From: CAVRIA01 sp963721115
Lineage (GTDB): Bacteria > Desulfobacterota > Binatia > HRBIN30 > CADEER01
Length of the DNA: 64,000 bases
Direction of reading: 5' to 3'
Assembly: GCA_963721115.1 (NCBI GenBank)
Contig: CAVRIA010000020.1
Location: 132,529-196,528 of the forward strand
Shown here: piece by piece, positions 53,729 through 61,680 of the stretch
Layout: the number at the start of each line of letters is the position of its first letter
Position numbering within the stretch: the stretch's first letter is position 1
The notes under the pieces: generated by a model
The model's input: only the letters and a program-made list of their open reading frames with translations
The model's database searches: none
Told to the model about the DNA's origin: nothing
Position numbers and translations under genes: made by a program

Positions 53729-54600
53729 TCACGACAGCGCGGCGAGCCACGCGCCGGCGACGACGAGACCGGTGGCGAAGAGCAGCGCTCTCTGAACCGC
53801 GACGCCCGGGGGACGCCGCAACCCGGCCGCGGCGGCAGCGCCGAGCACGGCGCCGACCCAGAAGCCGAAGAGATGGGCGATGACGTCCGCCTCCGGGCTG
53901 GCGCCGAGAAAGGCGAGCAGGCCGAGTGCCGCGCCGATCGGCGCCCAGGCGCGCCAGCCGGCGACACGACCGCGCCGCAGGCGCGTCACCTGCATGGCGC
54001 CGAGCAGGCCGCAGGCGCCGAACACGGCCGTGGAGGCGCCGATGCCGATGTGGCCCGGCCCGCGCAGGAAGGCGTTGAGCAGGTTCCCCCCGCCCCCGAC
54101 AGGAGAATCAGGAAGAGGCCGAGGCCGGGGCCGAGGGCGCGGCAGACGGCGGTCCCGAAGATGGCGAGGGCGACGGCGTTGCCGGTGACGTGGGCGATGT
54201 TGGCGTGCAGAGTGAGCGCGGTGACCACGCGCCAGACCTCGCCGCTCAGGATGCGCCGGGCGGAGGCGCTGCCGGCCTCGAGCCACGGAGAGGACATCGA
54301 TTCGGGCCCGGCGATGCCGTAGAAGACGAACAGGAGCCCGGCGGCGGCGAGGCCGGCGAAGGTCGGGCCGTACTCGGGGGGCTCGGGCGGAGCGGGCCCG
54401 GGAGGGCGGTTCTCCCGCTCGTAGGCGTCGATCGCGCGGGCGGCGCGAACGACGTCGCCGGCCGGCACCACGACCACCCAGGCGGCATCGACCCTGTCGA
54501 GACGTGCGGGAATGCCGGCGGACGCCAGCACCAGCGCCCAGTCGTCCGCCTGCCGCCGGTCGCCGGTGACGCGCAGCGTCTTCTCGGTGTCGTCGCTCAT
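53729..54600 (-). CDS. Rhomboid-family intramembrane protease, one frameshift
   Basis: Starts MSDDTEKTLRVTGDRRQADD (a soluble domain of about 85 residues) and continues with membrane helices containing LTLHANIAHVTGNAVAL (the HxxxN helix 2). In the sequence as given the frame then changes near 54,088: in the next frame GHIGIGASTAVFGACGLLGA (GASTAVFG, catalytic Ser in the GxSx motif) and ADVIAHLFGFWVGAVLG (catalytic His) complete a normal rhomboid. The shift lies in a run of six C (six G on the coding strand), where one more G would restore the frame, so a homopolymer error is likely. Substrates are unknown. Confidence 0.85.
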
Positions 54601-54632
54601 CCGAGGACAGCCTAGGCAAGAGGCGAACAACA

Positions 54633-54718
54633 CTCCAGCACGTCAGCACGCAGCACGTCCACACGTCCGCACGTCGCACGTCACACGTCAACACGTCCAG
54701 CACGCCACACGTCCACAC
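54633..54718. repeat. CACGTC word repeat, one arm
   Basis: cacgtcagcacgcagcacgt and further CACGTC words between the rhomboid and EthD genes. Same family as 36,615-36,812, but only one arm is present. Confidence 0.8.
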
Positions 54719-54763
54719 TCTTCACCCCTTGACCAGCTCGACGGCGCCGCGGCAAATGACGCC

Positions 54764-55456
54764 ATGGTCAAGCTCTTCTTTCTCTGCCGCCGGCGGCCGG
54801 ACATCTCGCACGATCGCTACGCCCACCTGCTGCTCGACGAGCACGTGCCGGTCGCCCTCCGCCACCACCCGGCGATGCGCAAGTACGTCGTGAACATCGT
54901 CGAGCAGAGCCCGGACGGCGCGCTGCCGCTCGACAGCTTCGGCGAGCTCTCCTTCGCCAGCCTCGACGACTTCCGGCATCGACTGTACGACTCCCCCGAA
55001 GGCGAAGGCATCGTGCACCGCGACGTCGCCCGCTTCATGGGGGGCGCCGACGCCTATGCCGCCACCGAGCACGTGCACAAGGCGGAGCAGACGCCTTCGC
55101 CGCTCGGCACGCGCTCACCCGGGACCAAGCTCGTCTGCCCGCTGCGGCGCCGCGACGGCATGCCTCACAAGGACTTCGTCGAGCATTGGCTGCATCGCCA
55201 CGTGCCCCTGGCGCTGCGCCATCACACGGGACTCGTCAAGTATGTAACCAACGTCGTCGACGACCGCGTCTCGGACGGCGGTGAGGACTGGGACGGCTTC
55301 GCCGAGCTGCACCTGGGGGGCGACGGCGACTGGCGCGAGCAGCTCTTCCCGTCTGCCGAGGCGGAGCGCGTCATCCGCGACGACATCGCCCGCTTCATCG
55401 GGCATACCTTCGCCTACCGCGTCGCGGAGTACGTGGAGAAAACAGTGATCAGTTAA
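54764..55456 (+). CDS. EthD-domain protein (two modules)
   Basis: A 230-residue protein made of two EthD-type ferredoxin-fold modules: VKLFFLCRRRPDISHDRYAH with HVPVALRHHPAMRKYVVNIV, and LVCPLRRRDGMPHKDFVEHW with HVPLALRHHTGLVKYVTNVV. Known EthD proteins help or catalyse small steps in ether and polyketide pathways. The end (DIARFIGHTFAYRVAEYVEK) is normal. The ATG at 54,764 starts at the first module. It stands next to an amidohydrolase in a catabolic context. Confidence 0.88.
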   Translation: MVKLFFLCRRRPDISHDRYAHLLLDEHVPVALRHHPAMRKYVVNIVEQSPDGALPLDSFGELSFASLDDFRHRLYDSPEGEGIVHRDVARFMGGADAYAATEHVHKAEQTPSPLGTRSPGTKLVCPLRRRDGMPHKDFVEHWLHRHVPLALRHHTGLVKYVTNVVDDRVSDGGEDWDGFAELHLGGDGDWREQLFPSAEAERVIRDDIARFIGHTFAYRVAEYVEKTVIS

Positions 55457-55546
55457 TAGGGATCAGTAGCCAGTGATCAGTGATCAGTTTATGATCTCTG
55501 ACCACTGTCAACTGATCCACTGATTACTGATCACTGATTACCGATC
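55443..55546. repeat. GATCAGT word repeat, inverted arms
   Basis: The left arm is agtgatcagttaataggga and cagtgatcagtgatcagt; the right arm the complement-type ctgatccactgattactgat. It overlaps the end of the EthD gene and reaches the stop codon of the convergent amidohydrolase gene, so it fills the whole convergent gap. Confidence 0.8.
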
Positions 55547-56666
55547 AGTCCAACCCGTACAGCTTCACCGCGTTGCCGGCACAGATCTTTGCCCGCTCGT
55601 CGGCGGGAACGCCGGCGAAGAGCGCGTCGACGGTCTGGCGGGTGTGCGGCCAGTCGCAGCCGTGGTGCGGGTAGTCGGTCGAGAACATCAGGTTGTCGAC
55701 GCCCATGTGATGGCGGTTCTCCACCGCGTAGCGATCGACCATGAAGGTCGAGCGCCAGTTGCGCCGATAGTAGAAGCTCGGCTCGTGCTGGAGCTGCACC
55801 GGCAGCCAGTGGTGGTTGCGGTGCCAGCGGTCGTCGAGCTGCTCGAGAATGTAGGGAATCCAGCCCGAGCCCGCCTCGACCATCACCCAGATCAGGTTCG
55901 GGAAGCGGTCGTGGACGCCCGACTGGATGATCTCGCCCATGTCGACGATCATGTTGGCGGCGCCGACGCTGGCCAGGCCGATCAGGTCGTCTCCTCGCAC
56001 TCCCTTCGGCTTCGGCTTCAGCAGCTGGCGCATCACGCGGACGTGGAAATGAATGGCGACTCCGTTCGCCTGCGCCGCCTCCCAGAACGGATCGTCCTCG
56101 GGGCGGATCGTCGAGCCGACGCTCGGCATGGCGTTGATCCACACGCCGCGAAAGCCGAGCTTCAGGCAGCGCTCCATCTCGGCGATCGCCGCCTCGACCG
56201 ACAGCGCCGGCATGCAGGCGAGACCGATCAGCCGCTTCGGATCGACCTTCATGATCTCCTGCACCATCCAGTCGTTGTAGGCGCGCACGCCGGCGAGCTG
56301 GAACTCCGGATCCGGGTCGGAGAAGAAGTGACTCATCATGCGCGCCGAGCCGAACATCACCTCGGCGTCGATGCCGTCGACGTCCTGCTCCTGCAGCCGC
56401 GGCTCGCCGCGGAAGTTGCCCTGGTTCGCCGCCGCGAAGGTGACCCCCGTCCAGCGGACGTCCTCCTGCGCCCGCCCCGCCGAGGCGTAGATGCCGATCG
56501 GCGCGGGGGGGATGCCTGGAGCGAACTGCCAGGCCTCGCCGCCCTCGCCGTCGGGCACCACGCGCGGCACCTTGTCGTGAAACTTCTTCGCCATGTACGT
56601 CGTCCACAGGTGGGGCGGCTCGAGAACGTGCGAGTCCGCCGAGATCAGCTTGTACTCTCGTGCCAT
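55545..56666 (-). CDS. Amidohydrolase-2 family metal-dependent hydrolase
   Basis: A 373-residue TIM-barrel hydrolase. Its metal ligands are visible: DSH (11-13), IHFH (205-208) and Asp331 in MFSTDYPHHGCDWP. MAREYKLISADSHVLEPP is the standard start of the family branch common in metagenomic deltaproteobacteria. Its exact substrate (decarboxylase or hydrolase, often of aromatic or terpenoid acids) cannot be read. It is divergently transcribed from a FadR-type regulator, whose operator probably overlaps this promoter, so the regulator may control it. Confidence 0.9.
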   Translation of the reverse strand: MAREYKLISADSHVLEPPHLWTTYMAKKFHDKVPRVVPDGEGGEAWQFAPGIPPAPIGIYASAGRAQEDVRWTGVTFAAANQGNFRGEPRLQEQDVDGIDAEVMFGSARMMSHFFSDPDPEFQLAGVRAYNDWMVQEIMKVDPKRLIGLACMPALSVEAAIAEMERCLKLGFRGVWINAMPSVGSTIRPEDDPFWEAAQANGVAIHFHVRVMRQLLKPKPKGVRGDDLIGLASVGAANMIVDMGEIIQSGVHDRFPNLIWVMVEAGSGWIPYILEQLDDRWHRNHHWLPVQLQHEPSFYYRRNWRSTFMVDRYAVENRHHMGVDNLMFSTDYPHHGCDWPHTRQTVDALFAGVPADERAKICAGNAVKLYGLD

Positions 56667-56808
56667 TTCCGACCTTCCTCCTTCGCTGTGCCCGCCGCGG
56701 CGCCACGACTCGCATCGCGGCGCCGCGCCCGGCCGAGTTGTCGTCTTCGCTCTGGCGACGACGCCCTTGCGGCGGCCTCGTCCCCTTCACTTCGGCTTGC
56801 CTAATTCG

Positions 56809-56844
56809 CTATCGAATTATACGATTTCGCACATGCGATCAAGC
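56809..56844 (-). promoter_or_regulatory. Divergent promoter/operator between amidohydrolase and GntR gene
   Basis: On the minus strand TATAAT (56,821-56,816) could be the -10 of the amidohydrolase gene, with a weak GCTTGA 17 bases upstream. The surrounding ATCG-AATTATA-CGAT (56,811-56,825) is a short palindrome just before the regulator ATG (56,833), suiting binding by its winged helix. The -35 is poor. Confidence 0.45.
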
Positions 56845-57660
56845 CCGAATGACGACGAGCAGGACAAGGCGCGCGGCGCCGTGCCGGGGCTGGCAGGCAG
56901 GCGGTTGCGCGTCCCCAAGGCGTCGGAGCTGATCGCCGACGCGATCCGCGCTCAGATCGCCCGCGGCGAGATTCGCCCCGGCAGCCCGCTTCCCAACGAG
57001 AGCGAGCTGATGACCCACTTCGCCGTGGCGCGGCCGACGGTGCGTGAGGCGCTGCGCATTCTGGAAGCGGAGCGCCTCATCCGCGTCGTACGCGGGGTGC
57101 GCGGCGGCGCCCGCGTGCGCGAGCCGGACATCCGCGCCGCCTCCGGTCACTGCGCCCTTCTCCTGCAGCTGCAGGGCGCCACCATCGCCGACGTCTACGA
57201 GGTCCGCCTCATGCTCGAGCCGGCGGCGGCGCGGCTGGCGGCGGGACGCGCGCCACGCCAGGCGGCGCGCGCCCTGGAGGCGATCGTCGCCGAGGAGGAA
57301 CGGCTCGTCGGCCGGGCATCGTCGCTTGCCGAGCCCGCCATGCGCTTCCAGGAGACGCTGGTCGAGGCGTCGGGAAATCCGGCCCTGGTGCTTCTCGTCC
57401 GCCTGCTGCACGACCTGGTCGCGCGCCAGGCGGTGTCGCGCGTGCCGATGATCGACGTAGACGACGCCGGACGCGATCGCCTGCGCCGCCGCCTCATCCG
57501 CGCCCAGCGCGACGTCGCGGCGGCCATCGCCGACGGCCGAGGAGCGGACGCCGAGCAGCTCTGGCGCCGCTATCTGTCGGGCCTCGCCGCCACCGTCCTC
57601 GGCGACCTGCAGGGCCCCGCCCCGGTCACGCGCCACGCCGCCGCAGCTCCCGAGAGCTGA
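56833..57660 (+). CDS. GntR/FadR-family transcriptional regulator
   Basis: A 275-residue regulator. The N-terminal winged helix-turn-helix reads LIADAIRAQIARGEIRPGSP, LPNESELMTHFAVARPTVRE and ALRILEAERLIRVVRGVRGG. The C-terminal FCD-type ligand-binding domain of helices contains DVYEVRLMLEPAAARLAAGR and AMRFQETLVEASGNPALVLL. FCD proteins sense acyl or organic acid ligands. It is divergent from the amidohydrolase at 55,545, and the DNA between them holds a palindrome, so it most likely regulates that gene and itself. Confidence 0.93.
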   Translation: MRSSPNDDEQDKARGAVPGLAGRRLRVPKASELIADAIRAQIARGEIRPGSPLPNESELMTHFAVARPTVREALRILEAERLIRVVRGVRGGARVREPDIRAASGHCALLLQLQGATIADVYEVRLMLEPAAARLAAGRAPRQAARALEAIVAEEERLVGRASSLAEPAMRFQETLVEASGNPALVLLVRLLHDLVARQAVSRVPMIDVDDAGRDRLRRRLIRAQRDVAAAIADGRGADAEQLWRRYLSGLAATVLGDLQGPAPVTRHAAAAPES

Positions 57661-57714
57661 GGCTCGCCGGGCGCTGCAGCAGCGGAGCCCGTTCTGCGGT
57701 CCGGGGATGTGGCG

Positions 57715-58908
57715 CTACTTCGGCGATCGGTCGGCATCGCCGGCCTGTGCGGCCGAGAGCTGCGGTTCGAGCGCGGCCAGCATGGCGCGCGCGACGAGCT
57801 CATCGCCGAGCGGGGCAACGTGAAACGGGTCGATCCAGACGGGCGCGTGGATGCCGTCGAATACGCCCGAAACGTCGTACAGATCCGGAGCCCGCCGCAC
57901 CGCCTCGCTCATGAAGCGGTAGGTCGCGGCGTAGAGTTCCCGCTTCGCCGGATCGATCGCACGGTCGATGCGCCGCTCCTCGCGGGTGAACGGCTTCGCG
58001 CCGACCATGATCACCGGCTGCCAGAAGAACGCCGCCCGAAATCCGTACTCGCGCGCCAGGGCCGCGACGAGACGGCGCTGCGCCAGATACGTGTCCACGA
58101 CCGCGCGCCCCAGCGACGGCGCATCGACCCCCAGGCTGCGATACGACACCGGCGGGCCGTGGGGATGTGCGGCGAAGTACCGTCGAAACAGGGCGAACCA
58201 CGCGCTCGATCTCAGAAGACGAGATCCGAGACTGGCATCGCCGACACCGGCGAAGCGGTCGGCGATCGGACGGAGATTGATGTGCGCGCCGGCTCGCCCC
58301 GATTCGTAGCCGGCAGCGACGTCGTTCACGCCGTCGTAGAAGATGACCAGATCGGGTCGCTCCCCGGCGCGCAGCCGGAGCATCAGCTGCACCACCTCTT
58401 GCGTCGACGTGTAGGCGGTCTCGCCGAAGTTGCGTACACAGATCGGGCGCTTCAGCCGCGCGCGCAGCATCTCCTGCAGGTCGGCGGCGATCGTTTGCCC
58501 GTCCGCTGCGCCGGTGCCCCACATCGTCGAGCCTCCGAAGGTGAAGACCGTGAAGGCGCCCGGCCCACACTGCGCACCCGGTGTGACGCGCAAACCTTCG
58601 GCGTCGACGTGAATCATCGTGCCGGCAAACGGGGGACGTCGCCAGATCACCCACGGGCGATAGAGCACGGGGTGCGACCTCGAGAACTCGCGCCAGTACG
58701 CCGGCGCCCAGTCCTGGCCGGCATACGAGACGAATGTGCTCCGCTGCGCGGCATCGGGCCGCAGCGCCGGAACCAATCGCTGCAGCAGCCGCGCGCCGAT
58801 CTCCGCGACGACGAGCAACACGACGAGATTGAGCAGGAGGATGGCGACGGCCCGATACCCCCTCGCCACGCGGCGCACCCAGGTCCGTCCCTCGTCTGAG
58901 CTCGCCAT
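57715..58908 (-). CDS. SGNH/GDSL-type hydrolase with N-terminal membrane anchor
   Basis: A 397-residue protein with one membrane helix (residues about 19-40, RAVAILLLNLVVLLVVAEIG) and an SGNH hydrolase domain: TFGGSTMWGTG (block I, Ser127), FYDGVNDV (191-197, block III) and DPFHVAPLGDELVA (block V Asp and His). It may act on acylated cell-surface sugars, as do some anchored SGNH proteins. The ATG at 58,908 is preferred over one nine codons upstream. Oxyanion and catalytic residues are intact. The neighbours are unrelated. Confidence 0.85.
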   Translation of the reverse strand: MASSDEGRTWVRRVARGYRAVAILLLNLVVLLVVAEIGARLLQRLVPALRPDAAQRSTFVSYAGQDWAPAYWREFSRSHPVLYRPWVIWRRPPFAGTMIHVDAEGLRVTPGAQCGPGAFTVFTFGGSTMWGTGAADGQTIAADLQEMLRARLKRPICVRNFGETAYTSTQEVVQLMLRLRAGERPDLVIFYDGVNDVAAGYESGRAGAHINLRPIADRFAGVGDASLGSRLLRSSAWFALFRRYFAAHPHGPPVSYRSLGVDAPSLGRAVVDTYLAQRRLVAALAREYGFRAAFFWQPVIMVGAKPFTREERRIDRAIDPAKRELYAATYRFMSEAVRRAPDLYDVSGVFDGIHAPVWIDPFHVAPLGDELVARAMLAALEPQLSAAQAGDADRSPK

Positions 58909-59013
58909 CGCACCCCTCCTATCACAAGAGCACAACGCCGTTTACCCGCCCTGGCGACGGAAGCCGCCTGCCGCGCTCGATTCGCGGGGATCTGCATGTC
59001 ATGGTGTGGGCCC

Positions 59014-59703
59014 ATGCACGACGCGCCGCTGACTGCACTGGCCCCCGATCTCTGGGTCGCCACCCGCCGCCTCGAGCTGGTCGTCGGCGACATCGGCACG
59101 CGCATGACCGTCATCCGGCTCGCCGACGGCGGCCTGTTTCTGCACTCGCCGGTGCGTCTCGACGACGCCACGCGCGCGGCGCTCGACGCCATCGGTCCGG
59201 TTCGCGCCGTCGTAGCGCCGAACAAGGTGCACCACTTCTTCGTCGGCGACTACCTCACCGCCTATCCGCAGGCGCGCGCCTTCGCCGCCCCCGGACTGCC
59301 CGAGAAGCGCAAGGACCTGCGCTTCGATGCCGTGCTCGACGACACGGCCGCGCCGGAGTGGGCGGCCGACGTCGACCAGCACCTGTTTCGCGGCTCCCCG
59401 ACACTCAGCGAGACGGTCTTCCTACACCGCGCCAGCCGCACCCTGCTGCTCACCGATCTCGCTTTCAACGTGCCGCGCGATCGCACCGCGGGCGCTCGCC
59501 TCTTCTACTGGCTGAGCGGTGCCGCCGGCCGCTTCGGCCCGCATCGGCTCGTTCGCTTCTTCATGCGCGACCGCGCCGCGGCGCGCGCGTCGGTGAAACA
59601 CGTGCTCGAGTGGGACTTCGACCGCATCACCGTCACGCACGGTGACGTGCTCGAAAGCGGCGGCAAGAAGAAGTTCGCGGCCGCGTTCGCCTTCCTCGGG
59701 TGA
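59014..59703 (+). CDS. DUF4336-family protein (metallo-beta-lactamase-like)
   Basis: A 229-residue protein typical of DUF4336: LAPDLWVATRRLELVVGDIG, AVVAPNKVHHFFVGDYLTAY and LLLTDLAFNVPRDRTAGARL, ending in THGDVLESGGKKKFAAAF. The His residues in NKVHHFF and the Asp in LLLTDLAFN resemble a metallo-beta-lactamase-type site, but the canonical HxHxDH motif is reduced, so activity is uncertain. The start at 59,014 (MHDAPLTALAPDLWV) is preferred over the ATGs 12-18 bases upstream. A CocE-type hydrolase follows on the same strand after about 70 bases. Confidence 0.85.
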   Translation: MHDAPLTALAPDLWVATRRLELVVGDIGTRMTVIRLADGGLFLHSPVRLDDATRAALDAIGPVRAVVAPNKVHHFFVGDYLTAYPQARAFAAPGLPEKRKDLRFDAVLDDTAAPEWAADVDQHLFRGSPTLSETVFLHRASRTLLLTDLAFNVPRDRTAGARLFYWLSGAAGRFGPHRLVRFFMRDRAAARASVKHVLEWDFDRITVTHGDVLESGGKKKFAAAFAFLG

Positions 59704-59770
59704 CCGCCGGCGCGCGCTTTCCCTTGCGGGCGATGCAGGCATGGTCGGCGACAGTGAGCGTGGAGAGCGC

Positions 59771-61642
59771 ATGATGGACGAAGGCGTCTATCCGGTCCGC
59801 GGCGGAGCGGCGGAGCGGCCCGCCTACCGCGGCATGACCTATTCCTCCCGCTATCTGACGATGCGCGACGGCGTGCGCATCGCCGTCGACGTCTACCTGC
59901 CCGCCGGGGTCGCGGGCGGCGCCAAGCTGCCCGCCATCCTGCACCAGACCCGCTACTATCGCTCGATGGAGCTGCGCTGGCCGTGGCGGCTCTTCCTGCG
60001 CGGCAAGCCGTTCGACCACACCGGCCTCTACGCGCGGCGTCGGCGCCGCTTCGTCACCAGCGGCTACGCGTGGGTGGACGTCGACGTCCGCGGCTCGGGC
60101 GCGTCGTACGGCACGCGTCTGTGCGAATGGTCGCCCGACGAGGTGCGCGACGGGGCCGAGGTCGTCGACTGGATCGTGCGCCAGCCCTGGTCCAGCGGCC
60201 GGGTCGGCGCGCTGGGGATCTCCTACGACGGCAGCGCGGCGGAGTTCCTGCTCGCCAACCGGCATCCCGCCGTGCGCGCCATCGCGCCGCGCTTCGCGCT
60301 CTTCGACGCCTACACCGACATCGCCTTTCCGGGCGGGATTCACGCCACCTGGTTCACCGAGAACTGGGGGCGCCACAACGACTCCCTCGACCGCAACGCC
60401 CCGCACGAGGTGGCCGGCTGGTGGGTGAAGCTCGCGGTGACCGGCGTGCAGCCGGTGCAGGACGATCGCGACCGGTCGCTGCGCGCCGACGCGATCCGCG
60501 CTCATCGCGACAACTACGACGTGCACGAGCAGGCGCTTTCGCTGATCTATCGCGACGACGTGGCGGCGTCGGACCCCTACCATCACGATCTCGGCACACC
60601 GATCGACCCGATCGGCACGCCGGTCGATCCGTCGGGCAGCATCGGCCTGTTCAGCCCGCACAACTACTGGCGCGATCTCGAGGCGTCGGGCGCGGCGATC
60701 TACGGCTACAGCGGCTGGCTCGACGGCGCCTACCCGCACGCCGCGATCAAGCGCTTCCTGACCGTGCGCACCCCGGGCAGCCGTCTGATCCTCGGCCCCT
60801 GGAACCACGGTGGCGGTTGGAACATCGACCAGCTGCACGGGCCGGCGAAGTCGCGCTTCGATCACGACGGCGAGCTGCTGCGCTTCTTCGATCACCACCT
60901 GCGCGACCGCGACAGCGGCATCGGCGGGGAGCCGCCGGTGCACTACTTCACCATGGTCGAGGGACGCTGGAAGGGAGCCGATACCTGGCCGCCGCCGGCG
61001 ACGACGCTCACGTACTTCCTGGCGGCCGATCGTTCCCTGGCGCTCGAGCCGCCGGCCGCCGAGAGCGGAGCCGACGAGTATCTGGTCGATCAGAGCGCCG
61101 GAACGGGCGAGTGCTCCCGCTGGCGAACGCAGGCGGGCATCGACGCCGCGGTCCGCTACCCGGACCGCGTTCGGCAGGACGCCAAGCTGCTGGTCTACAC
61201 GTCGCCGCCCCTCGAGCGGCCGCTCGAGGTCACCGGGCACCCGGTCGTCACGCTCTTCGTCGCCTCCAGCGCCACGGACGGCACGTTCTTCGTCTACCTC
61301 GAAGACGTCGCCGCGCCCGGCCGCGTCGCCTACGTCACCGAGGGGCAGCTGCGTGCCGTCCACCGCCGGCTCGGCGACGCGCCGCCGCCCTACCGGCAGG
61401 TCGTACCCTACCGCACGTTCAAGCGAAGCGACGCGCAACCGCTGGTTCCGGGGGAGATCGCCGAGCTGGTGTTCGACCTCTTGCCGATGTCGTACCTGTT
61501 CCAGGCGGGGCACCGCCTCCGCCTCGCCATTGCCGGCGCCGACGCGAGCCACTTCGCCATCCTCCCCGGTGGGCCGCCGACACTGCACGTCCACCGCAGC
61601 CGCCCGCACGCCTCGCGCATCGATCTACCGGTGGTGGGGTGA
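59771..61642 (+). CDS. CocE/NonD-family (X-Pro dipeptidyl-peptidase-like) hydrolase
   Basis: A 623-residue hydrolase with an alpha/beta core: the nucleophile Ser151 in LGISYDGSAAEF, IYGYSGWLDGAYPHAAIKRF (Asp region) and LGPWNHGGGWN with the catalytic His. A C-terminal jelly-roll domain (about 400-623, YLVDQSAGTGECSRW, VTLFVASSATDGTFFVYLED) is typical of CocE/NonD proteins, which cleave acyl or peptide-like bonds such as cocaine esters and beta-lactam side chains. The start is uncertain among ATGs at 59,741, 59,771 and 59,774; the last two follow a tggagagc ribosome site. The substrate is unknown. Confidence 0.88.
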   Translation: MMDEGVYPVRGGAAERPAYRGMTYSSRYLTMRDGVRIAVDVYLPAGVAGGAKLPAILHQTRYYRSMELRWPWRLFLRGKPFDHTGLYARRRRRFVTSGYAWVDVDVRGSGASYGTRLCEWSPDEVRDGAEVVDWIVRQPWSSGRVGALGISYDGSAAEFLLANRHPAVRAIAPRFALFDAYTDIAFPGGIHATWFTENWGRHNDSLDRNAPHEVAGWWVKLAVTGVQPVQDDRDRSLRADAIRAHRDNYDVHEQALSLIYRDDVAASDPYHHDLGTPIDPIGTPVDPSGSIGLFSPHNYWRDLEASGAAIYGYSGWLDGAYPHAAIKRFLTVRTPGSRLILGPWNHGGGWNIDQLHGPAKSRFDHDGELLRFFDHHLRDRDSGIGGEPPVHYFTMVEGRWKGADTWPPPATTLTYFLAADRSLALEPPAAESGADEYLVDQSAGTGECSRWRTQAGIDAAVRYPDRVRQDAKLLVYTSPPLERPLEVTGHPVVTLFVASSATDGTFFVYLEDVAAPGRVAYVTEGQLRAVHRRLGDAPPPYRQVVPYRTFKRSDAQPLVPGEIAELVFDLLPMSYLFQAGHRLRLAIAGADASHFAILPGGPPTLHVHRSRPHASRIDLPVVG

Positions 61643-61680
61643 GGGGAGGAAGCAAAGGCAAAGGCTAAGGCTAAGGCTAA
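61643..61680. repeat. GGCTAA hexamer repeat interrupted by an insertion sequence
   Basis: aaaggctaaggctaaggcta repeats run up to 61,680, where the insertion sequence begins. The pattern is the left arm of an aggct-type word repeat (compare 30,760 and 32,213); its right arm would be beyond the window, so the element appears to have inserted into the repeat. Confidence 0.75.

Noticed and set aside
59633..61609. 658-residue antisense frame opposite the CocE gene
   Set aside because: No motifs, and the opposite strand is a clear full-length hydrolase; absence of stops is due to GC bias.
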